In this document: one piece after another, positions 1-11,260 of the stretch
Layout: each line of letters begins with the position of its first letter
Numbering within the stretch: position 1 is the stretch's first letter
Source: Aplectana chamaeleonis
Taxonomy: Eukaryota > Nematoda > Chromadorea > Rhabditida > Cosmocercidae
NCBI GenBank assembly: GCA_029168955.1
Contig: JAPDOI010001752.1
Coordinates: 81,600-145,599, forward strand
Reading direction: 5' to 3'
DNA length: 64,000 nucleotides
The notes under the pieces: generated by a model
Database searches by the model: none
What the model saw: the letters and a program-made list of their open reading frames with translations, nothing else
What the model was told of the DNA's origin: nothing
Program-made: the position numbers and the translations under genes

Positions 1-761
1 AAATCACCTTCTTATTCTGAAATGCGTTTCCATGAACTCAAACTTCACTCGCATTTTCCATAAAAAAACCAATTGTTTTGGTTTTGGACGAAGAGTTGAA
101 TTTCTGAAATGCTGAGCGGCGATGGTTTGACAAAAATTAAGCGAAGTGGGGAATACATATCTTTTCTTCACGAAATCCACAATGCAGAAATCAAAGCCGA
201 CAGCTCTCAAAAACAACTTTGCAATCAAAATAATAATTTTAACCCTTCCGAAAAATTATCACGACAATTATTTGGAAAGAAGAAATTTTTTTTTAAAATT
301 CTAAAATCGTTGTTTCTTGGAAGAAGAGAAATTATCATATACAAGGAGATCAATTAATGCTGAATACTCTGATATGTGAATTCTGTCTAACCCTGGACGT
401 TAGTCTATACAGTGTGAATTTCATCGGTTTAAGAATATTTTGAGAAGAACTTCATTCTTGGAATATGTGGATACAACTTTTTGTGCAAATAAAGCCATAA
501 TTCCTCTTTCGAAATGAAAGAAACAGATTATCACGCCTAATTCACATCTCTACAGTCACGAAACCGAGTGAAAATTAATTCTTGTTTAAGGTATAGAGAG
601 ATTCTGTGACAGGAAATGTTTTTGGAGACTAACTTTCACTACTGACCAAGGTCTGTGTTGAACGGCCCTCGCAAACTCGTGCCAGATACGAGGCCGCCTA
701 GGGTTGGAATGAGACAGTCCGTAGATATGAATGAACCTCAATGAGGTCTCTATTTTTGATT
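1..761. other. Unassigned AT-rich sequence
   Basis: No gene, RNA or recognisable transposon is visible. The short open frames at the left edge have no recognisable domain, and the sequence is mostly A/T-rich homopolymer-like stretches. Confidence 0.5.
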
Positions 762-850
762 CTCATAACCCTTCACCCCCAGATGATATGTCGAACTCAG
801 CAGCGCTGCTGCTGAGCTCGACATATCCCCTGGGGGTGAAATGTTATGAG
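762..850. repeat. Hairpin-forming inverted repeat, about 43-bp arms
   Basis: The left arm starts CTCATAACCCTTCACCCCCA and the right arm ends TGGGGGTGAAATGTTATGAG, so the arms are nearly complementary. The centre is a GCAGC/GCTGC palindrome with almost no loop. It could be the remains of a miniature foldback transposon. No flanking target duplication was confirmed. Confidence 0.8.
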
Positions 851-869
851 AAAGAGAGGAAAGATGATA

Positions 870-1100
870 AATGAAAAGCAGCAATTGGGGCCACGATGAG
901 CAGCAGTTGGGGAAAGAACAGTGGCAGTTCGGGCCACGATGGGGAGCAGCAGTTGGGGCTACAATGAGAAGCAGCAGTTGGAGAGACGACTGGAGCAGTT
1001 GGGGCGATTGTAGCAGTACGTGGGGCCATTATACGAGCAGCAGTTGGGGCAGTGAGCGGAGCAGGAGGACACATCGTGCTGCCCTGGGCAGCAGTTGAGG
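870..1100. repeat. Degenerate GCAGCAGTTGGGGC tandem repeat
   Basis: The motif AGCAGCAGTTGGGG recurs about every 25-35 bases with small changes. Open frames on both strands here are low-complexity artefacts of the repeat and are not annotated as genes. Confidence 0.75.
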
Positions 1101-1189
1101 GAATGAAAGGGGCTTACATCTCGACGAGTAACTGCGTTAGTAATCCCCTCGTGCTGCCTTACTAAGCCGCGAGTGTCTGAGTATATGTA

Positions 1190-1860
1190 GCTCTCGTTTG
1201 GCTTTGCCAAAAGTTAGGCTTGATTCCCCGGCCTGTCTCCATAAGGCATGCGTTGCGTTTGTTTGGCCCAACCAAATGGTGGATCGCCTTTCCCTTGACC
1301 TCCCGCCATCAACTATGTGTAGCACTCGTTTAGCTCTGCCGAAATTCTGGCTGGCTTTTGCGGCCTCCCTCCATAAGACATGTGTTGCACTCGTTTGGCC
1401 TAGCCAAATGGTGAATCGCCTTCCCTTGACCTCCCTCCATCAACTATGTGAAGCACTCATTTGGTTGTGCCAGAATGAGGGCTGGCTTCCCCGGCCTGCC
1501 TCCATAAGCCACGTGTTGTAATTTGTTTGGCCTGGCCAAATTGTGGATCATATTCCCTTGACCTCCCTCCATCAACTATGTGAAGCACTCGTTTGGCTAT
1601 GCCAAACGTAAGGCTGGCTTCTTCGGCCTCCCTTCATAAGCCATGTGTTGCATTCGCTTGGCTCAGCCAAATGATGGGCCGGCTTTATCGGCCTCCCTCT
1701 ATCAACCATGTGTAGCACTCGTTCCTCGTCACACGATATACTGGCTTCTCCCGGCCTCCTTCCATCAAAGATATGTAGCATTCCTCTGAATTCGCCAAAC
1801 AATAGACCGCCGACTTTACAGGTTTCCCTCCGTTAACCGTTTGTAGCATTCGTTTGGCTT
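1190..1860. repeat. Tandem repeat, about 65-bp unit (130-bp alternating pairs)
   Basis: The motif CTCGTTTGGCTTTGCC and its variants start near 1193, 1257, 1325, 1389, 1455, 1519, 1589 and 1654, roughly every 65 bases. Alternate units share spacer text (CTCCATAAGCCATG versus CTCCATCAACTATG), so the array behaves as pairs of about 130 bp. Copies degrade towards the right. The open frames across it are repeat-driven. Confidence 0.85.
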
Positions 1861-1900
1861 TCAGAAATGATAGGCGGGCAACGGCTAAATGTGCTTAGGC

Positions 1901-2110
1901 TAGGGTGGTCCAACACGATCGGGAGCGAAGAAAGTTCAAAGGGACGTCATATGCAACAACTAGGATGGTCCCACCATGGTTTGCTGCGGAGGAACTTTAT
2001 AGGGCGCAATATGCAACAGCTGAGGTGATCCCACCACGATTGGTGACGGAGGAAGTTTAGAGCAAGCAGTAAGCAACAGCTATGATGGCCCCACCACGAT
2101 CCATGGCTTG
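1901..2110. repeat. 60-bp tandem repeat, first block
   Basis: The words TGGTCCCACCACGAT and ATGCAACAGCT recur with a period of exactly 60 bases at 1901, 1961, 2021 and 2081. The same family resumes at about 2330 after a spacer. Confidence 0.85.
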
Positions 2111-2329
2111 AAACTTTTTTTCGGAGGAGGCACTCGAGAAAATGAAATGGTCCATTCATGAAAATGCAAATTTGAGCTGATGTCATATGCCTGATAGCGT
2201 TATCGGTCCTTGTTTTCGTGGAGACTCCATGGAAACACTTTGACTCCCGAAAGCGGTATCATTCATCCTCCAACTGAATCCTGAGTGCCCCCCCCCCTAC
2301 CCCCCCCCAAATAATTTCATATCCGATCC

Positions 2330-2575
2330 ATAACGTTGAAAGTTCAAACGACTCAATATGCAACAGGTAAGGTGGTCCCACCACGTTCCATAACTATGAA
2401 AGTTTAAAGGACCCAGTATGCAACAGGTAGTTTGATCCCACCACGATCCATAATGGCGAAAATTTAAAGGACTCAATATGCAACAGGTAGGGTGGTCCCA
2501 CCACGATCCATAATGTCGAAAATTTAACGGACTCAATATGCAACAGGTAGGGTGGTCCCACCACGATCTCAACGC
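2330..2575. repeat. 60-bp tandem repeat, second block
   Basis: Four copies in exact 60-base register share GACTCAATATGCAACAGGTA and GGTGGTCCCACCACGATC. They belong to the same family as the block at 1901-2110 but are more homogeneous, as expected for a later expansion. The spacer between the blocks includes a poly-C run near 2288-2309. An open minus frame through this block is periodic and not a gene. Confidence 0.88.
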
Positions 2576-2579
2576 TGTG

Positions 2580-2938
2580 CGCGCTCCTCCTAAGCCTAAC
2601 TCACATTCCGCGAGCTTCTCTGTTTAATGTGTGAAACAATAACGCGCTCTGACTGATGGTATCAAAAATTGCGGGAAATTCAAAGACCCGGTCAGACAGA
2701 CGGTCGGACGTGCCAGACACGTCCTCAGACCCACCACCATGCCGCTTATTATATGTTAGCATAAGGATAAGGATGACCTCAATATATGAAAACCAGATTT
2801 GCGCACTGTGCATTCCCACATTGAAAATTTAAAGTGTTGTTCCTTGCCATTTTACAGTTACCGTTGCTGGACACCTCATAGGATACAAGTTATCCAGCTT
2901 CGCTTAAAGCCTGGCGTTTTTTTCAGACCGATTTCTGG
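2580..2938. other. Unassigned spacer
   Basis: There is no convincing coding, RNA or repeat structure. The open frames are short and have no recognisable motif. Confidence 0.4.
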
Positions 2939-3273
2939 TGTCTGGAGTGGCATGCATGAATGCAGCAATGAGGGTCAGGGAGCGCTACGCTGCACGCTCG
3001 CGCCACGATTTGAATTCAAGTTACGATGCGTGCACGTGACGTTGCACCTCCCTACCCTGGCCGCCGCATTCATGCATGCCACTCCTGGGGCCGTATGCAT
3101 GAACGACTTACCCGCGAGGTAAGGGTAAATGTTACTCGGAATCTCTGCATTTCGTACGCTCTATGCGTCTATCTCGCTTCTCCACGAAAAAGCGAGACAG
3201 ACGCATAGAGCACAGGAAATTCAGAGATTCCGAATAACATTTACCCTTACCTCGCGTGTAAGTCGTTCATGCA
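2939..3273. repeat. Two abutting foldback repeats
   Basis: The first pair has arms near 2939-2985 and 3035-3087, sharing GGAGTGGCATGCATGAATGC in opposite orientation. The second has arms near 3090-3180 and 3188-3273, joined by a short loop, and contains ACGCATAGAGC and AAGGGTAAATGTTA in both arms. The compact foldback form with no coding capacity suggests two miniature transposons, one beside or inside the other. Confidence 0.8.
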
Positions 3274-3357
3274 CTACAACCTATTAATAAAAATCTTCTT
3301 CTAATGGCTAACAAAAACGATTGAACCATTACTCTGTTGCTCAGTTTCGCTTAGTTC

Positions 3358-3363
3358 TTTATT
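3358..3363 (-). promoter_or_regulatory. Polyadenylation signal AATAAA of the intact astacin gene
   Basis: AATAAA on the minus strand lies about 45 bases past the inferred stop codon at 3408-3410, a normal spacing for nematode 3' ends. Confidence 0.6.
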
Positions 3364-3407
3364 TTCAGCGTCACTAGGAGAAGCTGTATCACAAAGCTGC
3401 ATAGATT

Positions 3408-6400
3408 TTAGCAAAATCCACATGACTTCGGGCATGTCATCTTGGCCATTTCTTCGTGGAAACGGCAGATGTTTTGTCGCATGAGCATGTCGCACCTGAA
3501 AATAAATTCGCGTCAATCTCTCAAACTCTCCAGCAATACTTGAATTTCGCAATCCCTCACCCCAAGCTGTCCACGCATCCAAATGGTAGACGGATATTGG
3601 CATTTATTCCTACACCTGGCCTTGATCTTGTCACGAAAGAGGGAACATATCTTGTAACAATTGCAGGTTGTGGTCGTGTCACTACAACTGGCTGCGGTTT
3701 CGTTACAACAACAGGTTGCGGCTTTGTTACAACAACAGGTTGCGGCTTTGTTACTGCAGTAGGCTGTGGTTTTGTAACCACCAAAGGACTCGGTTTTGTT
3801 TCAGCAACGGGTTTCGATTTTTCTTCCACAGATGGCGATGGTGCAATCTTTTCGCTGGAGACTAAAATAATAAATTGTACAAATTGCCATTCTCAACTCA
3901 TCGAAGCTCTCCTACCGTATCTGTATGAAAAATTGAATTTGACTTTGTTATGCCGACTGTATGTAATTATTGGCACTAGGTTCAATTTAGAGGGAATCGT
4001 GAGGCCGACGTCTGATTTGTCACAGAATCTGAAACAAAGAAGAGAATTCATCATCGCTCTGCTCAGCGTCTAACCCTCCAGTAGAAGAGAAAAAGCACTC
4101 ACACGTATCCAGTCATCCTCTGATCTTCTTGGGCTTTGACTTCTACACCTCCAAATGTGCAGCCATCGGTTACATAGTTGGAAAATAAGTAGTCAATTTT
4201 CAGTTCAACTTGGGTATTGGGTGGAGACTGACATATGTATTCTTTTATTTGTAAAGCTTTTCCACCTGGCGACGGAAACGTTCTCACCTCAATCCAGTAG
4301 TGACAGACTTCAAAGTCTTCTGCCTCGTTCATGCGCTCATTCCCAACAATTGTTTCTAAAGGCTGGAAACTCTCAGTAGCTTGCAAGGTGGAGCCGCAAC
4401 CGGAAGGCTGAAAGAGATGCGGGCTCAGAGAATATACTCCTAACTCTATTCACCAGAGGTGCGAACACTGAATTTGGAGCTGGAAAAAATCTCACCCTCT
4501 CGTTGCATAGCGTGCCGGCGTATCCACTAGGACAAAGACATTTGGAACAACCTCTTGGATGAGGAACACCTCCATTCTCACACTTTGCGGCGTTACTGTC
4601 GGCATCGCACTTCTCTTAAACACGACGAATTTCTTAGTGCGGCTCACAGTAGATGCCAACAAATCTTTGAAGGCAGCTTACCGAGACATGCGTAGTGTTT
4701 ATTCATCATAAGAAGATCGTAGAATGCGATTGTTCGACGAGATCCTAGTGTTTCTTGATAGAGAGGGTTCTTCGGTATCATAGTTTCTTTTCCATCAATT
4801 GAACCACTGCGAATTCAGATTTTTGGCAATGCCGCGTTCAGCTGCACATGACGTGGACAAACCTACTGCCACCGTAATTCAGAAGACTACCGTAGTCAAA
4901 AGGGATACCATAGTTCTCATTTGTTTGAGGTGACTCCTTGGTGAATTGATCCAGAGCGCTTTGCTAAGATTGTAGATATAGTCAAACCAGTGACACAGTT
5001 AATGAGAAGAGATTTAAGCTCGAGATAAATTAAAAGATGATGGCTAACTATCCCGTCCTAACTCTTGAAGCAAAGAGGTATGTAAATGAAATCGAATCTT
5101 TACCACTAAAAACTGCATGCTGCCGCCTCTACACAAACTCTACAACAGTCTTTCGATTTTATCTTTGAGGGTTCGAAATGATGAAGCGGTGCAGAGTTCG
5201 ATGTTAGCCTTCCATGAAAAACAGAGTCTCGTAAAACCTTTTCTCATGCACGCTCTCCACTTAATGCGACAGGCTTCTTCTCTCGAGAAGAACACAACTC
5301 TATATGCTTACAGAACCAGAACCAAAGACAAGCAATTTTTTTGATGAGCCCTATTGGAAACGAAAAAATGCACTAAACAACTGTTCTCTTCCCTTGCAAC
5401 TCTGGCTTCCCTAAAATGAAACTGAGCCGGCTTCTTCGACAAGCAGGAGTAATAAGTGGATCAAGTTGATTGCCTCATGGAAATCGTCGCCTTGTGGCTT
5501 TAAAGCGGTTAAAAGTTGTAAGATTTTCAAAGTGCTCTCAATAACCCCCACAATGTTGGAAATGCGTAGTTGATGAGCAGCAGCGTTTGGATTTGGTCGA
5601 GGAAGAGGGAACGAGCCCTTTCCATTTTTTAGGCCGACGATGACGACAAGGGATCGAGGCGATAACAATTTCACGCTCAAATATGAAAGCACAGAGCAAG
5701 AGAGGCAAACTAAATCACAACGCATCTCTTCAGAACAGCTCTGGTTGCTTTAGGCCAAATGCCATTACCTGTATCTTGTATGTGTTCACTGTGAGGTACT
5801 GGTCACGGTCGTATCGCGACATGGTGTGGAAGAATCCGAGTGCATGACCCAGTTCATGAGCTGCTGTGCCAACCTTATCGCAACCTCTGCCAAGGGACAA
5901 ATCCTGCTGCTCTTTGTTTATTTTCCCAACGAAGGACCAACAACCACTCTGAGGGAACACACGTATTCCTTTTCTACCTGAAATATGACCCGTGAAATAT
6001 CAGAGAGACGATAAAAACTGAACGCGTAACTTAGAATGCAAAGATAATTCAATAATCCGGGATGTTTACCGTAATTTTCCTTGAAGTTGATGCAAGTGTC
6101 CTTTTCCCATAGTGCAACCGCTTTTTTGAAGACGCTGCGGATTTTATGATCTTAACCAATCGTATTTGAAAATAATCTCAGATTGCAAAGGTGAAGCACC
6201 TCATTTTTCAAATAAAGCGACACTCACTTGCGGCAGGGTCGAAGAAATAGTCCACTCCATCCTTCCATATAGTTCTTGGGAAATTTTTGTCTTTGAACGC
6301 CTGTCGTTTCACTCTGGTTTTGTTAGAAGCCTCCGCCTCGATGTCTTTGATGATCTCGTTTGCTTGATCACTGAATCCATTCTGCTAATTCTTTCTGATT

Positions 6401-7217
6401 GAAAATGTAGATGCTGAGAGAACTCACTCTGTAAGTGCAATATCGGCCTGGTAAAGGATCTCCGAGACATTGCTCTTTGCATTAATTTCATCGATTGTGT
6501 CACCGGCTTCGTCCACATGGTCACGTTTAATGGGTCTCAGTTTCTGAAGAATGTTTCATATGAATATAAATAAATGTTTAAAACTATTGAAAATGCCATT
6601 CGATGTTCGTTCCTATGCAGAAAACATAAAATGCATGCAGGTTTCTGAATGTTTACTTGATTAAAGATGCAGGCCGTAGGTCGAAACGAAAAGCTTTCAA
6701 GGAATATCTCTCAGTTTGCAAATTGGACGAATGTTCACTTGTATTTCAGTTAGACTAGCGTCAGAACAACTCGTACCAATTACTGACTGCATCAATATTT
6801 TTTTATGTTCGTTATTCCGGTACATTCCGATCTAGCAAAACAACTTCGGAATCAGCAAATGACCACCTGGTCTACCTTAAAAGCTAACTCACGGCGATTC
6901 TCTGTTTCAAAGAAGCCATCATAGCTGGAGTCAACTCCAAACTTTTCCTCATCTTATCCTTCATCTTATCGAGCCTCTCACGAATCCGCAGGAGTTTTGT
7001 GAAATTCAATACCTTGAAATGCAGTATTGTCTTCATCCATATGGACTATAGGTTTGGTTATGCGAACCTTGTTAAAACCGGTTATGGTGGCATTTTTTAG
7101 TTTCTGCCCGAGGTTGCCTGCCCCTCCTAAGAAGCCTTTGACATTGTCGTTGATACCACTGAGCAGGCCTCCACTTGCGCAGACAACAAGCAACAATGCA
7201 AGGAAGAGAATTCTCAT
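3408..7217 (-). CDS. Secreted astacin-family zinc metalloprotease (EGF-CUB-ShKT), intact copy
   Basis: My model has 14 exons read leftwards: 7217-7068, 7012-6893, 6543-6428, 6370-6228, 6150-6070, 5977-5769, 4963-4863, 4806-4682, 4614-4496, 4407-4288, 4227-4103, 4028-3916, 3861-3561, 3495-3408. Every junction has GT/AG and the phases agree, giving 636 residues. Order: signal peptide (MRILFLALLLVVC), prodomain, RVKR furin site (about 148-151), catalytic domain with HELGHALGFFHTMSRYDRD (zinc ligands His244, His248, His254; catalytic Glu245), EGF (about 349-388), CUB (about 392-500), Pro/Thr/Val linker with KPQPVVVT repeats, and a C-terminal six-Cys ShKT domain ending at the stop. Family role: extracellular peptidase acting on cuticle, moulting, hatching or host proteins; the substrate is not inferable. 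Oddities: the Met-turn reads SLLNY (299-303) instead of SxMHY, and the prodomain switch reads YQAD instead of FxGD. An upstream non-coding exon is possible. Confidence 0.88.
3640..3800 (-). repeat. 24-bp coding repeat for KPQPVVVT linker units
   Basis: Within exon 13 a 24-base unit recurs, coding for KPQPVVVT-like octads between the CUB and ShKT domains. About eight imperfect units are present. The paralogue at 44198-44420 has a shorter linker (exon 223 versus 301 bases), which shows repeat-number change without loss of phase. Confidence 0.8.
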
Positions 7218-7225
7218 CCTGGAAA
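7218..7225 (-). promoter_or_regulatory. Possible SL trans-splice (or cis-splice) acceptor
   Basis: On the minus strand TTTCCAG ends one base before the start codon (TTTCCAG/G/ATG). The same arrangement occurs in the paralogue at 49449-49456, where the flank stays conserved for about 11 bases and then diverges. Nematode mRNAs often receive a spliced leader just upstream of the ATG, so this fits a trans-splice acceptor. An acceptor for an upstream non-coding exon would look the same. Confidence 0.45.
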
Positions 7226-7509
7226 TATGTGTGTTTTTCTAAATACTGTATAATAATTATAGATTTAGAAAAAAAGATTTGACTGATTAAGATAGTACTG
7301 TTGGGCAGCGGAGAATTAGGAAGGGTTTCCACAAAATTTGGTGGGTTGTCATGGAAATCATGTATCAATCTCTTTTGTGTTTTCCAAATTCCTGGATTTG
7401 AGGATGCGGCGATATAAAGTTGTTACAATTGGAATTGACTGAATGATTCTCAGAAGATATTTTGCCTCGACTCCGAGGCGAACTGAAAAGTGTTGTTCAC
7501 TAGATATAT

Positions 7510-7810
7510 CCTAACAGCACGTGAAGAAGAGTACTAGACTGGATAAGCATAGTGAATGAGAAGAAAGACTTCTTTCAATGGCTAGGAAAAGCGTATTGGT
7601 GCCGATGGTGCTCTTAATCTACCACCCTCCTTTTATTTTCGCATCTAGACACGGGGGCGGTTGTTTGAACCCATGATCTGTTAGCTCATAAGGTCTCTGT
7701 ATCGATAGTGTCCGTCTACGATGCACTATTCTCAAACTGGCTGTACTTTACTGAGTCCGCCTCTTGTTCTGTATTCTGCTTGTGAACGCCGTCATACAGT
7801 CAATATTCTA
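7510..7810. repeat. Upstream part of the astacin segmental duplication
   Basis: This stretch aligns in order with 50140-50420. Shared words include TCTGTTAGCTCATAAGG, CCTCCTTTTATT and GCACTATTCTCAAA. It shows that the duplication holding the two astacin loci runs at least several hundred bases upstream of the start codons. Flanking bases at 7226-7509 and 7811-8466 show nothing recognisable. Confidence 0.75.
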
Positions 7811-8466
7811 TAAATCTCTCGTGGAGTTTGATCCTTTAGACTAGATTGGATTTCATATTTTACGATATATTAAACGTCAAAAGAAAAAAATATATAGAAA
7901 ATATCAATATTGCTTTGTAAGAACAAAAACACGTGCCATGTAAGGATGAGATGCTAAATAGTAAAAGGAATCCCATTTCAGTAATTTGCTTCATAAGAAA
8001 CCTGTTAAACACGTGTCACTAACTGCTGAACAACTTATGGTAAGCTTAAGAAAAACGTTTGAACCACAAAAGGGTGTTCGTTTTGGATATCTTGACGATG
8101 GCCCGAGAAGTCCAACATTTGATCATAAAAGGACCCTTAAGCTCTCAAGGACCTCGTCGAAACAAGGATGCTTCCTTCTATGGACAACATCTAGTCGAGA
8201 CGGCTTAATATAATGTGCTTCTAATCGGAATCAGAACCTGTGAGTTCAAAGAGAAATTCGCATGTAGACGAGAGTTTTACGTTCTAAAATATTCATACAC
8301 TACGTTTCCGAACGGATCAAAAATGTGGTGCCTATCAGTTGTTTTACATGAGAGCTTTCTCAAAAATATTCCAATAATGATTTGCTGAGAAATTCGTCCT
8401 CTTACTATGTCATTGTCCACAGTAATGTAACAATGACACAACCACATATGATCGCCTTGTCATATG

Positions 8467-8590
8467 CAGTCTAATGATTTGGCGAGGTGCGATCATCGCG
8501 TCGGGTCGTGCAGCGTTGGCAACACCACTGGCCGATAGGGTCTCGGTTGCGTTCAGTGATCTACCTCTTGACCCTCGCACAGGCTTTAAC
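8467..8590. mobile_element. Diverged copy of the 117-bp TAGTCTGA MITE
   Basis: Internal words CGTGCAGCGTTGGCA and AGTGATCTACC match the copy at 47730-47846. The left end reads AGTCTAATGA. The right end is poorly preserved, so the limit is approximate. Confidence 0.5.
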
Positions 8591-11260
8591 CATCCTTTCA
8601 TGAAATCCAAAGTGCGCAGTGGGTGGTTGGCATCCATATAGTTTCTGTTCCTTTTCAGCCAGTTTCAGTTTTAAAGTCAGCAGTAGTTGCATTTTTTTTG
8701 GTTACCTATGAACACCCCAAACGGAAAACCCAGTAACCGGAGCCCGAGTTAAGGGCCGGCCACCGAATTCTTGAAAGTCTCTTAGGAGATTTGGTGTCAA
8801 AATGGAAGACTTTGAAGAGCGAGAAGGCGATATTGGTGGGAGATTACGCTGCCATGGCTTTTATTCCGGAACAGTACTTGTTTTTTAGAGCCTCTACCTA
8901 ATAGACGATAGGCCGCAGCGCTTGGTTCGCTAATAAATTGGATGAGACTCAGGGGTCTGCGGTAATTGCCGTTTGCCGGCCATTTTCGGGAGTTGCAGTT
9001 GCCGTTGCCGTTTGACGAAATTTTCGTCTAGATCGGCGGCTTTTCACCAGAAATTCGTTGAAACAACAGGATTTGCCCTCACCGCAGTCTCTGTGTTGGT
9101 CACCGTTTCGGAGCTGCTACAAATAATTATTTTGACCAGTTCCAGCTTCTGGTTCGGGCTCATTCAATGTATATTTGTACCCTTTTAATCGGTAACTTAT
9201 GAAAACATTTCGACTGGGTACTCAGAGGAGGTCGTTCGAGTTCTAAATTGTTTGGGAGCCTCCAGATGTCTTTTTTCAATCATCAAATTCTTAAAGGCAG
9301 TGGTCGCGATCAAATATGCTTGTCGAATTTTTCTCTCCAAATCCTTCTCTGGGTCTCGAGTAGTAGGACCTATAAGAAAAAAATCGCGAAAAAACCACTG
9401 TTTTGGGCCAAATTTGAAACCTGAACTTTCTTGTCTTTTGATGGTGGACGAGCCCACTCCACATCATAGGCATGGATGACCTCTTATATCAAAAACATCA
9501 GCTGGCTTGAAATAGAATTTCAATCAATGAACCTTCGAATTTATGTACACATCTAGTCAAAAGCATTGACTGAAGTGATGCTTTCATTGTTCAACTGTTT
9601 TTATTCGTTAAATTTGCATTTATTTAGTTTATTTCGTCCTCTGAATGTCCATGATTTTTGACTGCTCGGCATGAAACTGCGATCTTTTTCGTCATCGCTG
9701 TGTACGTGTGCACGAACTGTCTTCTATAGGCCCTAAAAACTCTTATTCTAGCCCGTTTTTCATCGCTGTACCTTCATAGTTTTTCAACTGTTTTTGATCT
9801 AAGCTGATTTCTGTAGTTTTTTCAATGACGCTTTTCATCGTGACCACTGCCTTTAACCATTTAAGAATGCCAAAATTGCAAAAAAAATCCTTTTTCAGAG
9901 GCACACCGACTACTGGAAGTTCTAGGATCACAAAACCAAGTTTAATCAAAGCAGTAGCGCAAAAACAACCTTATTTAGACATATGAACCAGTGGAGAACT
10001 TATGTGTTAGGCCCACTTATAGTCGGTTGGTTGGCTGATGGTAATAATTGGTACAGGAAAATAATTTTTTTTTTTTAAATTTTGAAAATTTAAACATTTT
10101 GTACGCCTTTTTAAAAGCTGAACAATATTCACAGCGGTCATTAAAGACAGTGGTCAATAATATCTTCGATTTCGAGATCATTGGCTGAAATTAAAGGTCA
10201 ACTTAAAAACAGTGTTCACGATGATTTTCGTTCCTGAGTTCCTGAGTTTTTCACATAAAACAGATCGTTGGCCCCCAAGTGTTACCAAAATTACGAAGAA
10301 ACGGCTTGAAACGCCCTGAGCCGCCTTATTTCAGTGACATTAATCTCTGGTCTGGAGTACTTGTCCGACTGGATGAACATGTTCACGGTGGTTGTCGCCA
10401 GTAAAAATCGTTGCAAATCAGAAATGGAAGAATATTTTAGGCAAAGCAGTATTAGTTAGGGTTCGAAGGAAAGGGCGGAGCAGTAGATCACAAGGGACGG
10501 GACCACAAAAGATTTCATTGTCACAACGAACAGTTCCATTGAGAGTAAAAAGGTGGAGTGAGATTAAAGGCCTTGGTGCCTTTCTACGGCGTTTTTCTTG
10601 ATTTCTTCGTCATTTCGGTCCTACCGGGAGGTCAAACAACAATTGATTCAACGATTAATCTCAAAATCAAAGATTATCGTGAACACTGCCTTTAATGACA
10701 GAGCTGGGTTTGCTAGGAAATGGTGTAAAGATGAAAAAATGAAAAATCTTCGAAGGCAACGATTAAAACCGCACTCAACTTTTCACCAAAAATACAAGGG
10801 TTCGAGGCCCATTGCAACAACAGTGTGGGTATTCAGGCTCAAAACGAGCAATCAATAGCAATATACGGCCCGAAACTTAAACCTGGTTTACTCGCTCCAC
10901 CCACTTCTTCGGTAGCCACAGGGGAGGTGAGGGGGGGGGTAAACCACATTCAAGATTTGGGACCGTATAAAGCGATTTGTCACATGTTTTTAGCCGACAT
11001 TGTTGCTGTAATTGGCCTCGTGCCAGCATAAAGACCGAGTACGCAGAAAGGGAAGAGCCCAAGAGCAGTCCAGCTGGCTAGCGCACTGCACGCGGTGCTC
11101 CAGCAACGAAGTGAGCGCAAAAGACTTCCGTCGCGCGCGTCGCATGTACCAGTCGAACGCTCCTCATTCTGTGCATTCGATCAACATGCTTCTCGGAGCT
11201 CTTGATTTGAAAATTCAAAGACCGTTTTTACCGTGAGCACTGCATTCAATTAGACTAGTC
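8591..11260. other. Gene-free stretch rich in dispersed motif GTGAACACTGCCTTTAA
   Basis: No gene was recognised. At least six diverged copies of a motif close to ATCGTGAACACTGCCTTTAA (either orientation) lie near 9288, 9845, 10140, 10210, 10675 and 11215. A GCCGTTTGCCGGCCATTTT stretch near 8965 resembles 17905-17990. These look like eroded ends of an old dispersed repeat family. A poly-G run is at 10926-10938. Confidence 0.5.

Noticed and set aside
5411..5725. 104-codon minus frame inside the astacin gene
   Set aside because: It lies in the intron between exons 6 and 7; the exon 6 to exon 7 join is in phase without it, and it has no astacin-like content.
6309..6524. 71-codon minus frame as a separate gene
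   Set aside because: It is the wrong reading frame of astacin exons 3 and 4.
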